From Phycisphaeraceae bacterium (GTDB taxonomy: Bacteria > Planctomycetota > Phycisphaerae > Phycisphaerales > UBA1924), in assembly GCA_015200025.1 (NCBI GenBank), contig CP054186.1, forward strand, positions 3,026,643-3,090,642: a stretch of DNA of 64,000 nt. The letters are read 5' to 3'. The position numbers and the translations under genes are program-made. The first letter of the stretch is position 1; the number at the start of each line of letters is the position of its first letter. Below are positions 26,650-34,571 of the stretch, piece after piece. The notes beneath the pieces were generated by a model. The model worked only from the letters and a program-made list of their open reading frames with translations. It ran no database searches and was not told the DNA's origin.

Positions 26650-27681
26650 GTGCCCAGCGCCTTCACCATCCGCGCCCCCGACGGGTACCACCTCCCGCGC
26701 GACGCCTGCTCCTACGGCTATTTCCTCCTCGCGCCCAACCACTGGGACGTTCAGCGTCAGTCCCTCCGCCGGACCTTCGACCTCGCCGGCACGCCCGTCA
26801 CCGTCGAGATCGCCCAACCCCGCGCCGCCGAGAACCTTCGCGTCACCCCGGACCGAACCCTGGGCGCCAGGCACCGCGCCACCGTCGAGCCCCTGATCCG
26901 CCGCATGCTCAGCCTCGACGAGCCCGCCGACGCCATCGCCGAGTTCCACCGCCTCGACCCCCGTTGGAAAGCCGCCGGCCGCGGCCGCCTCATGCGCTCC
27001 CCGACCATGTTCGAGGACGTCATCAAGACCGTCACCTCCTGCAACGTCACCTGGCCCAGCACCGTGGTCATGAACCGCCGCCTCTGCGAGGTCCTCGGCG
27101 CCGGCGGGCTGGCCTTCCCCACGCCCCGCGCCCTCGCCGACACCCGCCCGCAAACCCTCCGCGCCCGTTGCCGCGTCGGCTACCGCGACCAGCGCATCAT
27201 CGACCTCGCCCGCCTCTTCACCTCGGGCCAGATCGACCCGTATTGGTTCGAGGACCCCGCCACACCCGACGACGCCGTCCGCGACGCCCTCCTCGACCTC
27301 CCCGGCATCGGCCCCTACGCCGCCGCCAACATCATGCAGCTCCTCGGACGCTACGCCCACCTCCCCCTCGACACCGAGAGCCTCCGCCACGCGCGGTCCG
27401 TCCTCAAGTTCAAGGGCGAGCCGCCCGCCCTGATGAAGCGGCTCCACCGCCACTACGCCCCCTTCGGCCCGCACCGCTTCCGCAGCTACTGGCTCGAACT
27501 CTGGGATTTCTACGAATCACGCCACGGCCCCGCCCACACCTGGGAACGCGACTCCACCGGCTCGCTCTTCACCGCCGCTCACCTCGCCGACGCCCCACGT
27601 CCGCGCGGCACGAAAAAGAAACGCGGGCCCGTCGCCGGACCCGCGCCCAAAGTTCGCGTGAAATCAAAGGCCCGCGCTTAG
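26650..27681 (+). CDS. HhH-GPD DNA glycosylase (AlkA/OGG-like)
   Basis: A 343-residue base-excision enzyme. An N-terminal domain is followed by the helix-hairpin-helix LPGIGPYAA (217-225) and catalytic Asp241 (HLPLDTE). The Lys of bifunctional OGG1/Nth is not seen at the expected place, suggesting a monofunctional glycosylase. MFEDVIKTVTSCNVTW is a strong match to the family's substrate-pocket helix. The C-terminus is a basic, disordered tail. GTG start. Its TAG stop overlaps the stop of the convergent PEP-CTERM gene by three bases, and the last 60 nt also hold that gene's terminator. Confidence 0.88.
   Translation: MPSAFTIRAPDGYHLPRDACSYGYFLLAPNHWDVQRQSLRRTFDLAGTPVTVEIAQPRAAENLRVTPDRTLGARHRATVEPLIRRMLSLDEPADAIAEFHRLDPRWKAAGRGRLMRSPTMFEDVIKTVTSCNVTWPSTVVMNRRLCEVLGAGGLAFPTPRALADTRPQTLRARCRVGYRDQRIIDLARLFTSGQIDPYWFEDPATPDDAVRDALLDLPGIGPYAAANIMQLLGRYAHLPLDTESLRHARSVLKFKGEPPALMKRLHRHYAPFGPHRFRSYWLELWDFYESRHGPAHTWERDSTGSLFTAAHLADAPRPRGTKKKRGPVAGPAPKVRVKSKARA
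27612..27644 (-). terminator. intrinsic terminator of the PEP-CTERM gene
   Basis: On the minus strand: stem GCGGGTCC / GGGCCCGC (27623-27644, one G-T pair, 6-nt loop) followed by GTTTCTTTTT. It lies inside the 3' end of the convergent glycosylase gene. Confidence 0.6.
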
Positions 27682-28373
27682 CGGCGACGACGCGCCGCCA
27701 GCAGCCCGCCCAGGCCCAGGAGCGCCGCCGCCCCGGGCGAAGGGATCTGGTACCGCAGGAATTCGCCCGCCACCGACGTCTCGCCCCACCCGCCCGTTGC
27801 CGGGTCCGACCGGCTCAGGTGATCCACGCCCGGGTCCGCCCCGTTCCCCGTCGTGAGAATGTCGAACGTGAACGCATCGTTCCCGGTCAGCCCCAGCGAG
27901 GCCCGCGACACCGAGATGAACTGCACGAAGCCCGTCGCCGTCCCGCCGATGATCCCGTCGCCGCCGTTGATGTACGTCGCCGCGAGCAGGGTATTGCTCC
28001 CGTTGTTGTTCCCCGTCATCTGGCGAAGCTCGCCCCCGAACCCGTTGCCCCCGTCGTCCGCCCACGTCCCGACCCAGTAGTTGATCGTCTGCCCGTTCCA
28101 GCTCACGTTCCGGCCCCACCCGTTGGTCGTGTCGCCGCCCGGCGCGCCGGTGTTGATCCCGATGCAATACTTCCCCCACGTCGTGTCGTCGATGTTCCCG
28201 CGCAGCGTGATCGCGAAATAGATGTTCGTCGCGTCGTGCGTCACCTCGACCTGCGTGATGTCCAGGTTCGCGAACCCGTTGTCGAACAGATCGTTGTGCG
28301 AGTCGGTGTAGATATCCGCGCTCGCCACGCTCGCCAACCCCGCCACGATCATCGCCGCACACAACGTCTTCAT
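27678..28373 (-). CDS. exported PEP-CTERM-like protein
   Basis: A 231-residue protein: AAGGAGA before the ATG, signal peptide ending VASA, a beta-rich Gly/Asn/Thr domain (about 20-205), and a C-terminal sorting signal made of Pro-Ser-Pro, a hydrophobic helix (GAAALLGLGGLLAA) and an Arg cluster. Such tails are recognised by exosortase-type systems and tie the protein to exopolysaccharide or the surface. The exosortase gene is not in this window. The middle domain resembles carbohydrate-binding or DOMON-like sandwiches, but this is weak. Confidence 0.85.
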   Translation of the reverse strand: MKTLCAAMIVAGLASVASADIYTDSHNDLFDNGFANLDITQVEVTHDATNIYFAITLRGNIDDTTWGKYCIGINTGAPGGDTTNGWGRNVSWNGQTINYWVGTWADDGGNGFGGELRQMTGNNNGSNTLLAATYINGGDGIIGGTATGFVQFISVSRASLGLTGNDAFTFDILTTGNGADPGVDHLSRSDPATGGWGETSVAGEFLRYQIPSPGAAALLGLGGLLAARRRR

Positions 28374-28568
28374 CTCGTCTTCTCCTTGAGGGTCCGATCT
28401 ATGCCGTGAGGCTCATGCCCACGGGCAGCCCGAGGCCGGAAACGGCTCTCTGGAAACTGTACTTGAGGGCACACCCCCGCACAACAGCAAACCCGCATGA
28501 AACCGGTTCCCGCCGTCGCCCCGCCTCGCCCCACGCCCGGGCGCCCCGATCCGACCATCAGCCCTCGA

Positions 28569-30827
28569 CTACTCGGACTCTCCCCACGCGCCCACCACCG
28601 CGTCCTCCACCACGCCCTCCCCACCCACAACCGGGCCCGGACGCACGCCCGCCCCACCCACCCCACCCGACATCACCCCCAGCGACGGGCCCGCGCCCCC
28701 CGTCGGGGTCCCCAGGTACGTCAGCGATCGCTCCATCACGCGCCTCACCACCGGGCCCGCCGTCAACGCCCCGTACGCCTGGTTCGTGTGCGTCAACTTC
28801 GGCCCCGGGTCGTCGATCGTCACCAAAATCACCAACGCCGGCCTCTCCGTCGGGCCCGCCCCGATGAAACTCGACACGTACTGCTTCTCGTAATACCCCC
28901 TCACCCCACGCGGCAGCCGGAACCCCTCCGGGGGCTTCCCGATCGCGATCTTCGACGTCCCCGACTTCCCGAACATCCGGTACCGCCACTCTTTCTCACC
29001 CGGCGACCGCCGCGCCAGCGACGCCTCCATGTTCTTCGCCACCTGCTCCAACGCCACCCGCGTCAGCCCCGCCACCCGCGGCGAGATCACCCGGAACAGC
29101 ACGTCCCCACGCACGTCCTCCCCGTCCGCCGCCAGGATCCGCGCCGGCGGGATCGTCCCCGACATCTCGCCGCTCCGAGCGAACGCGCAGAACGCCCTCG
29201 CCATCTGGATCGGCGTCACCGCCACCTCGTTCCCGAACGCCACCGAATGCTGCGTCGTGATCTTCCACAGCCCCGCCTGCTGCACCAGCCCCGCACCCTC
29301 GCCGCCCAGACCGATCCCCGTCGGCCTCCCGAATCCCCACCGCAGCACGCCCTCCCGCATCGCCCCGAATCCCATCTTCTCCGCGCTCTTCCCCATCCCG
29401 ATGTTCGACGAATTAATCAGCACATCCGTCCACGTCTGCTGCGACAGACCCTTCACGTCCTTGATCTCACGCCCGTACGACGTCACCCACGAGCCGTTCT
29501 CCGTGCTCACCACCTCCTCCGGACGCCTCAGCCCCGCCTCCGTGATCAACGCCCACACGAACGGCTTGAACGTCGAGCCCGGCTCGTACACCGACTCCAC
29601 GCACCGGTTCTTCCCGAGCGCCGGGTGACGCAAACGACCCGCGTCCTCCTCGATCACCCGATACCGCCGGTCCGCCACAAACTCCGGCTGCGGCGGCAGC
29701 CCGCGCTCAGGACCCCCCGCGCCGCCGCCACGAACACGCACAAACGGGTACGCCACCGCGTCCGGCACCGGCCTCAGCACGTCCAGCATCGCCAGGATCT
29801 CACCCGTCGCCGGGTCCATCACCACGCACCGACCACCCGCCGCGTCGCTCTCCTCCACCCCACGCGTCAACTCCTCCAACGCGATCCGCTGGATCTCAAG
29901 GTCGATCGACAGCCTCACGTCCGACCCGTGCCGCGCCGGGCTCACGTCCCCAGGTCGGATCCACAAAGGCCGCCCCGCCGCGTCACGCACGTACACCACT
30001 CGCCCCGCCTCGCCCTCGAGCACCCCCGACAACGCACGCTCCGCCCCGATCGTCCCGTTCGCGTCCACCCCAACCTTCCCCACCAGCGACGCCACCGACA
30101 CCCCGCCCGGGTACTCACGCACCGGCACCCGCTCCAGCCACAACCCCTCCCACGACCGCGACCGGAACGCCGACACCTGCGCGTCGTTCAAAACCCCCGA
30201 CAGCGGCGCGTACCGGATCAGCCGTGCCGGGACCTTCCCGCCACCGTCGGCCTCGCCCTCCGCCACCGCCGGCTCGACCCCAAGCCCCGACGCGATCTCC
30301 GGGCCCAACGCCCCGCGATCCGGCACCCCCTCCGGCCCAGCACCCACCGCCTCCGCCTCGCCCGCCCGCGCGAGCACCGCGCGACGTTCCTCGTTCCGCC
30401 GGAACGACGACACCAGGTCGTCCGCGATCGCCCTCGGCGAACGCCCCGTCACCGCCGACAACTCCACCACCACCCGGTCAAAGTCCACAGGCTTCTTGAG
30501 CGACGCCAGAACCGTGGGCTCCAGCTTCGTCGGGTCCCCGACCACCCGGTACCCAAGCCGCGTCGCGCTCAGCAACCGCCCGCGACGGTCCATGATGTCC
30601 CCACGCACCGCCTCGTCCGATTGCTCGCCCACACGCGTCCCCGCCGCCCAACGCAAGGGCTCCGGCGGCCTCGCCTGCAACTGAACCACACGCCCCAGCA
30701 TCACCACCAGCCCCAGGCACCCCACCCACGCCACGCACCACGCCACCCGGTCCGCCCGACGATCCCGCCACACCGACGCCAAGACGCGACCCGTCCACAT
30801 CGTCCGCGACTCCTCTCGGGAAAGCAT
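28569..30827 (-). CDS. ftsI: penicillin-binding transpeptidase, FtsI/PBP3-like
   Basis: A 752-residue class B penicillin-binding protein. One membrane helix (about 29-50), an N-terminal dimerisation region (RGDIMDRRGRLLSAT), and a transpeptidase domain with S-T-F-K (Ser418, Lys421), S-S-N (473-475) and K-S-G-T (621-624). It crosslinks septal peptidoglycan. It follows an FtsL-like gene and an rsmH gene as in dcw clusters. No PASTA domain is seen. The start could also be the ATG at 30800, which has GAGGAG upstream. A second copy of the neighbouring mur genes is not present here. Confidence 0.9.
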   Translation of the reverse strand: MLSREESRTMWTGRVLASVWRDRRADRVAWCVAWVGCLGLVVMLGRVVQLQARPPEPLRWAAGTRVGEQSDEAVRGDIMDRRGRLLSATRLGYRVVGDPTKLEPTVLASLKKPVDFDRVVVELSAVTGRSPRAIADDLVSSFRRNEERRAVLARAGEAEAVGAGPEGVPDRGALGPEIASGLGVEPAVAEGEADGGGKVPARLIRYAPLSGVLNDAQVSAFRSRSWEGLWLERVPVREYPGGVSVASLVGKVGVDANGTIGAERALSGVLEGEAGRVVYVRDAAGRPLWIRPGDVSPARHGSDVRLSIDLEIQRIALEELTRGVEESDAAGGRCVVMDPATGEILAMLDVLRPVPDAVAYPFVRVRGGGAGGPERGLPPQPEFVADRRYRVIEEDAGRLRHPALGKNRCVESVYEPGSTFKPFVWALITEAGLRRPEEVVSTENGSWVTSYGREIKDVKGLSQQTWTDVLINSSNIGMGKSAEKMGFGAMREGVLRWGFGRPTGIGLGGEGAGLVQQAGLWKITTQHSVAFGNEVAVTPIQMARAFCAFARSGEMSGTIPPARILAADGEDVRGDVLFRVISPRVAGLTRVALEQVAKNMEASLARRSPGEKEWRYRMFGKSGTSKIAIGKPPEGFRLPRGVRGYYEKQYVSSFIGAGPTERPALVILVTIDDPGPKLTHTNQAYGALTAGPVVRRVMERSLTYLGTPTGGAGPSLGVMSGGVGGAGVRPGPVVGGEGVVEDAVVGAWGESE

Positions 30828-30897
30828 CCCCCCCGCCCGACCCGCACGCGATCAAGGACCCGCGACGGGCCGCCCCGGAATCACCACGCACGGAGGC

Positions 30898-31284
30898 TCA
30901 GGGCGTCCGCGGGCGACGCGCCGGATCGCGGGCCGCCCCACGCTCCACCCGCACCACCGACCCGTCCGGCGCCGGGCCAACGCCCTCACGCGAACTCAGC
31001 GCCCACTCCATCATCGACGCCGGCGCCACACCGCCGTCGGGAGACACCGGCATGATCAACGGCTTGAGCGGGCCCAGCGACGCCACCGCCGTCCCCACGT
31101 GCTCGGGCGTCACCAGCGACGCGATCCGGGACCTCGCCGCCCACAACCGCTCGTCGATCTCTCGGAACCGCAACTGCGACGACGCCAGCTCGTGCGCCGC
31201 CAAAAGCCGCGACTGACGCAGCGACAGCACCCAGCACCCCACCAGCCCCAGCGCCACGATCGCCGCCGCACACCTCAGAAACAC
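30898..31284 (-). CDS. ftsL: FtsL-like small membrane protein
   Basis: A 128-residue protein with one N-terminal membrane helix (about 2-23) and a short predicted coiled coil (LLAAHELASSQLRFREIDERLWAARSRI), the layout of FtsL. Sequence alone would not identify it; position between rsmH and ftsI does. The GTG start is preceded by GAAGGAG lying in the end of the LysM gene, only 3 nt away, so the two are coupled. The C-terminal half is low-complexity and longer than usual for FtsL. Confidence 0.65.
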   Translation of the reverse strand: MFLRCAAAIVALGLVGCWVLSLRQSRLLAAHELASSQLRFREIDERLWAARSRIASLVTPEHVGTAVASLGPLKPLIMPVSPDGGVAPASMMEWALSSREGVGPAPDGSVVRVERGAARDPARRPRTP

Positions 31285-31287
31285 GGT

Positions 31288-32184
31288 TCACTCCTTCGGC
31301 AACCGGATCACCTGACCCTCGCGGAGCGACGACTCGTTCCCCTCCAGCCCGGGGTTCAATCGGTAGATATCCCGCAGACGCCCCGTCGAGCCCAGACGCG
31401 TCCGCGCGATCGTCGACAGCGTGTCACCCTTCTTCACCGTGTAGTTCACCTGCGCCGACAGCGTCGTCACGCTCGGCAACGGCCGCGGCCCGACTTCCCC
31501 GCCACCCGCCGGCGACTTGCCCTCCAGAACCTCCCGCGACGGAACCTTCAACGGCGCCCCAACCCGCAGGCTCGCCGGAGAAACCTTGTTGTACTCCGCC
31601 AACTTCGGCGCCAGCCACGGCGCGTCGTAATACCGCTTCGCCAGCCCGTACAGCGTGTCACCCTCCGCCACCGTGTGCACCCGCTCCGGTCCCGACGGGA
31701 CCACCGGCTCGGGCTTCACAGGATCCGGCTTCACAGGCTCAGGCGATACCGGCCCCGACCCAGAACCCCCACCCGCCGGAGGCTCAACCACCCCGCCCGA
31801 CCCGCCAGACACACGACGACCCTGGTTGATCACCTCGGGCTTGGGCTCCGGCTCACGAGGTTTGTACGACTCGCTCGGCTTGAGCTCCCCCGACGGCACG
31901 AACGACCGTTCGTCCTCCCCGCCCATCCCCACCGCACGGATCCGCCCGTCGTCCCCTGACGCCGACGCCAGCAACCGACCCCCGTCCGGACGCTGCGACG
32001 CGAAGTGGTCGCTGATCAAAACGGCCACCACCAGCACCAGTGAAAAACCGACAATCAAGGCGAGTTTCAGTTCACGGGTCACGGCAGCATCCTTGCCCGC
32101 CACCTCGCCGTCCTGGCGAAGTCTCCGGCGGCCATCCCGACTGAACATCGGCGAATACGAAGGCACGGACAATCCATCATCCAC
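31288..32184 (-). CDS. membrane protein with two LysM domains in the division cluster
   Basis: A 298-residue protein: cytoplasmic N-terminus, one membrane helix (about 41-60), a Pro/Glu/Lys-rich spacer, then two LysM domains (VHTVAEGDTLYGLAKRYY at about 165, and YTVKKGDTLSTIARTRLG at about 248). LysM binds peptidoglycan GlcNAc. It is inserted between rsmH and ftsL, a place where mraZ/rsmH/ftsL/ftsI are normally contiguous. It may be a wall-anchoring partner of the divisome. Start uncertain: GTG at 32184 or ATG at 32148. Confidence 0.8.
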   Translation of the reverse strand: MDDGLSVPSYSPMFSRDGRRRLRQDGEVAGKDAAVTRELKLALIVGFSLVLVVAVLISDHFASQRPDGGRLLASASGDDGRIRAVGMGGEDERSFVPSGELKPSESYKPREPEPKPEVINQGRRVSGGSGGVVEPPAGGGSGSGPVSPEPVKPDPVKPEPVVPSGPERVHTVAEGDTLYGLAKRYYDAPWLAPKLAEYNKVSPASLRVGAPLKVPSREVLEGKSPAGGGEVGPRPLPSVTTLSAQVNYTVKKGDTLSTIARTRLGSTGRLRDIYRLNPGLEGNESSLREGQVIRLPKE

Positions 32185-32236
32185 GCCCTGTGCCGAATGC
32201 CCGGCCGCCGGCGTTACCGCCGACGGCTGCTCAGGA

Positions 32237-33334
32237 TCATACCGAATCTCGGACGTTTGTCACGCCCCCCGCCACCACCCCGCGCAGTTTCGCCGACCTC
32301 GACCGGGGATTGTGCATAACTTCCGCGTCCCGCGCCGTCACACACCCTTTCAGCCCGCCCGAGGCCCACCCCGCCGCCGTCACACGACCGAAACTCCGCT
32401 TTACCTCCCGATCCTCCAGCGAGTGGAACGAGATCACCCCCACCCGCGCCCCAGGCCTTAACCACACGCCCCCGGCCTCGCCGCCGGCGAGCGCCTCGAA
32501 GCCCCGCTCGACGCCCGCCAAAAACGCGCCCAAACTCCCCAGTTCGTCGTTCACCAGCATCCGCAGCGCCTGGAACGTGCGCGTGGCCGGGTCGATCCCG
32601 CCGCCCCCGGGCCCGCGGCGCACCGCCGAGCGCACGATCCCGGCCAGCCGGCCCGTCGTTTCGATCGGCCCCTCGCCCCGGGCCCGCACGATCGCCCGGG
32701 CCACCGCAAAGGCGGCGCGTTCCTCGCCCAGTTCCCGGATGGCCCGGGCCAATTCGGCCTCCGGCATGCCGTTGACGATCTCCCTGGCCGAGATCGCCAG
32801 CGTCGGGTCCATGCGCATGTCGAGGGGCCCGTCCCGCATGAACGAGAACCCGCGCGACGGGTCGTCGATCTGGTTGGATGAGAACCCCAGATCGGCCACC
32901 ACCATGTCCGCGCGGAGGCCGGCGTCCAATAACCGACACGGTTGTTCTGCAAAGTTTCCCTGAAACTTTGTGATTCTCGGGCATGAATCGCCGGTTCTCT
33001 GCCGGATTCTCGACTCGGCGATCTGGAGATTGTTCGGGTCGACATCGTTGAGGATGACGTGACCGGCGGGCCCGATTTTGGCGGCGATGAGGGCGGCGTG
33101 GCCGCCGAGGCCGGCGGTTGCGTCGGCGTAGACCTCGCCCGGCTTGGGGTCGAGGAAGGCGAGGACCTCGTTCGGCAGGACAGGGACGTGAACGGGCGCG
33201 GGGCTCGGGCTCGGTGTGGGGGAGGGGGAGGGCGTGGGGGTGGGCGTGGGGGTGGGGGTGGGGGTGGGGGTGGGGGTGGGGGCGTCGCGCGTCACGGTCG
33301 GAGCGTAGCGGTGGAACGCGAACTCCCGATCCAT
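32237..33334 (-). CDS. rsmH: 16S rRNA (cytosine1402-N4)-methyltransferase RsmH (MraW)
   Basis: A 365-residue SAM-dependent methyltransferase of C1402. Signatures: HVPVLPNEVL, DATAGLGGHA, DLGFSSNQIDDPSRGFSF, DMRMD, FQALRMLVNDEL, ISFHSLEDR and the closing NPRSRSAKLR. The N-terminus has an extra Pro-Thr/Pro-Ser run from a hexanucleotide repeat. Codon use changes abruptly near codon 110: C-ending before, G-ending after, with an A+T-richer patch between. No mraZ lies upstream. An in-frame ATG at 33364 is an alternative start; neither has a clear ribosome-binding site. Confidence 0.92.
   Translation of the reverse strand: MDREFAFHRYAPTVTRDAPTPTPTPTPTPTPTPTPSPSPTPSPSPAPVHVPVLPNEVLAFLDPKPGEVYADATAGLGGHAALIAAKIGPAGHVILNDVDPNNLQIAESRIRQRTGDSCPRITKFQGNFAEQPCRLLDAGLRADMVVADLGFSSNQIDDPSRGFSFMRDGPLDMRMDPTLAISAREIVNGMPEAELARAIRELGEERAAFAVARAIVRARGEGPIETTGRLAGIVRSAVRRGPGGGGIDPATRTFQALRMLVNDELGSLGAFLAGVERGFEALAGGEAGGVWLRPGARVGVISFHSLEDREVKRSFGRVTAAGWASGGLKGCVTARDAEVMHNPRSRSAKLRGVVAGGVTNVRDSV
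32926..33015. other. A+T-richer patch with inverted repeat at the strand-composition switch
   Basis: A ~90-bp stretch inside rsmH of about 50% G+C (about 44% in 32941-32990 by hand count). It contains a perfect inverted repeat, CAAAGTTT (32950-32957) and AAACTTTG (32963-32970), around a 5-nt loop. The codons are unusual for the region (TTA, GAA, CAA, GCA, ACA, TGT). The + strand is C-rich to the left and G-rich to the right. Confidence 0.6.
33226..33283 (+). repeat. GTGGGG/GTGGGC hexanucleotide repeat
   Basis: Tandem hexamers coding Pro-Thr repeats at the N-terminus of RsmH on the minus strand. Confidence 0.85.
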
Positions 33335-33437
33335 GTGCTGGGTGATCGTTGAATCGGCTCTCATCGCCCACGGGGTGCGAGAAGACCCTTGGCCTGATGA
33401 CGCGGGGCGAGGGTGGGAAGCGGGGAGAAGGTGGGGA

Positions 33438-34571
33438 TTACGGGCGGGTTGTGCGTCGGCGCCGGTGTGCGAGCACGGCGGCGGCGAGCGGGAGGGCGAG
33501 GGTGCCGGGGGCGGGGACGTTGCGGATGACCCAGGAGACGGCCATCTCGCGGGGGTGGTTGGCGCGGGTGGCGCGGCCGGCGATGTAGAGGGTGTCGTCG
33601 ACGCGGGTGATGGCGGCGACGGTGGAGGAGGTCCAGCCCGAGCCGAGGAATCGGTGGAGGTTGACGATCGAGGCGGGGTCGTCGGCGAGCCAGAGGACGG
33701 CGTTGAGGCCGGTGGTCTGGAAGACGGCGTGCCCGGCGTGGACGAGGCCGGTGGTGGCGAAGACCTGAGCGTTGCGGATGCCCGGGGCGGTGGGGGTGAG
33801 GTCGACCAGGGACTGCATGGTGCCGCGCCAGACGACGGGGCGTTCGATCTGTCCGGCGACCTGGATGGAGCCGACCTGGGCGCCCCCGCCGTCGGCGCCC
33901 AGGCCGTGGACCTGGGACCGGACGTACCCGGGCGGGTGGAGGTCCACATAGGACGCGGCGGACCCGAACCAGAGGGCGGCGCGGAATTCGGATTGGCCGG
34001 CGGGCATGACGCGCCCGCCCTGGCGGACGCCGTCGGTGGCGACGGCGTCGGACCAACGCGAGCCGGCGGGGTGGAGGATGGTCCAGGCGCGGGTGGTGGC
34101 GTCCCAGAGGACGGCGATGTTGGAGCCCGTCACGCGGGAGATGGTCTCGCCGACGATCTGGTTGCCGGCCGTGGCGCGGGCCTGCGAAGAAAGATACTGG
34201 GCGTTGGTGAAATCCAGGTCAACGAAAGACTCGGCGGTGCCGTGCCACATGGCGGCGCGAGCTCCTTCGCCGCGATATAACGTACCGACCTGTCGGTGTT
34301 CCGAGGCGCCGTTGACGGATCCCCAAGTCCACCCGGTCGGCAGCAAGGATATATAGTTTGGATTGCCGTTGCTCCAGATCACGGGGGAGTCGATGTCGTT
34401 CGCGGATTGTATCACATAACCTGCTTGCGAAGTCCCTCCGGCGGCGAGGGCGGAGGAGGCGTAGTGGCCCGGCGGGTGGAGGACGACGGCGCGCCATTGG
34501 GCGTGGGCGGGCGCGGCGATGGCCGCGGAGACGCCCGCGACCAGGGCGGCGAGGGGCGGGTGGGGTTTCAT
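33438..34571 (-). CDS. exported repeat protein with PEP-CTERM-like tail
   Basis: A 377-residue exported protein: signal peptide (MKPHPPLAALVAGVSAAIAAPAHA), then about six repeats of the form A-x-x-W-x-G-x-x-x-S-x-V-D-L-x-P-x-G, which read like a beta-propeller or HAF-type repeat. It closes with V-P-A-P-G, a hydrophobic helix and Arg-Arg-Arg-Arg, a PEP-CTERM-type sorting tail. Its ATG overlaps the stop of the upstream gene (ATGA), so the two surface proteins are made together. No catalytic motif seen. Confidence 0.85.
   Translation of the reverse strand: MKPHPPLAALVAGVSAAIAAPAHAQWRAVVLHPPGHYASSALAAGGTSQAGYVIQSANDIDSPVIWSNGNPNYISLLPTGWTWGSVNGASEHRQVGTLYRGEGARAAMWHGTAESFVDLDFTNAQYLSSQARATAGNQIVGETISRVTGSNIAVLWDATTRAWTILHPAGSRWSDAVATDGVRQGGRVMPAGQSEFRAALWFGSAASYVDLHPPGYVRSQVHGLGADGGGAQVGSIQVAGQIERPVVWRGTMQSLVDLTPTAPGIRNAQVFATTGLVHAGHAVFQTTGLNAVLWLADDPASIVNLHRFLGSGWTSSTVAAITRVDDTLYIAGRATRANHPREMAVSWVIRNVPAPGTLALPLAAAVLAHRRRRTTRP

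Noticed and set aside
32311..32319. Single DnaA-box match TTATGCACA as proof of oriC
   Set aside because: One site within the conserved NPRSRS region of rsmH; no cluster of boxes and no dnaA or dnaN seen, so it is only weak support.
32950..32970. Inverted repeat as a dif site
   Set aside because: The arms do not resemble XerC/XerD half-sites and the skew change is of the origin, not terminus, type.
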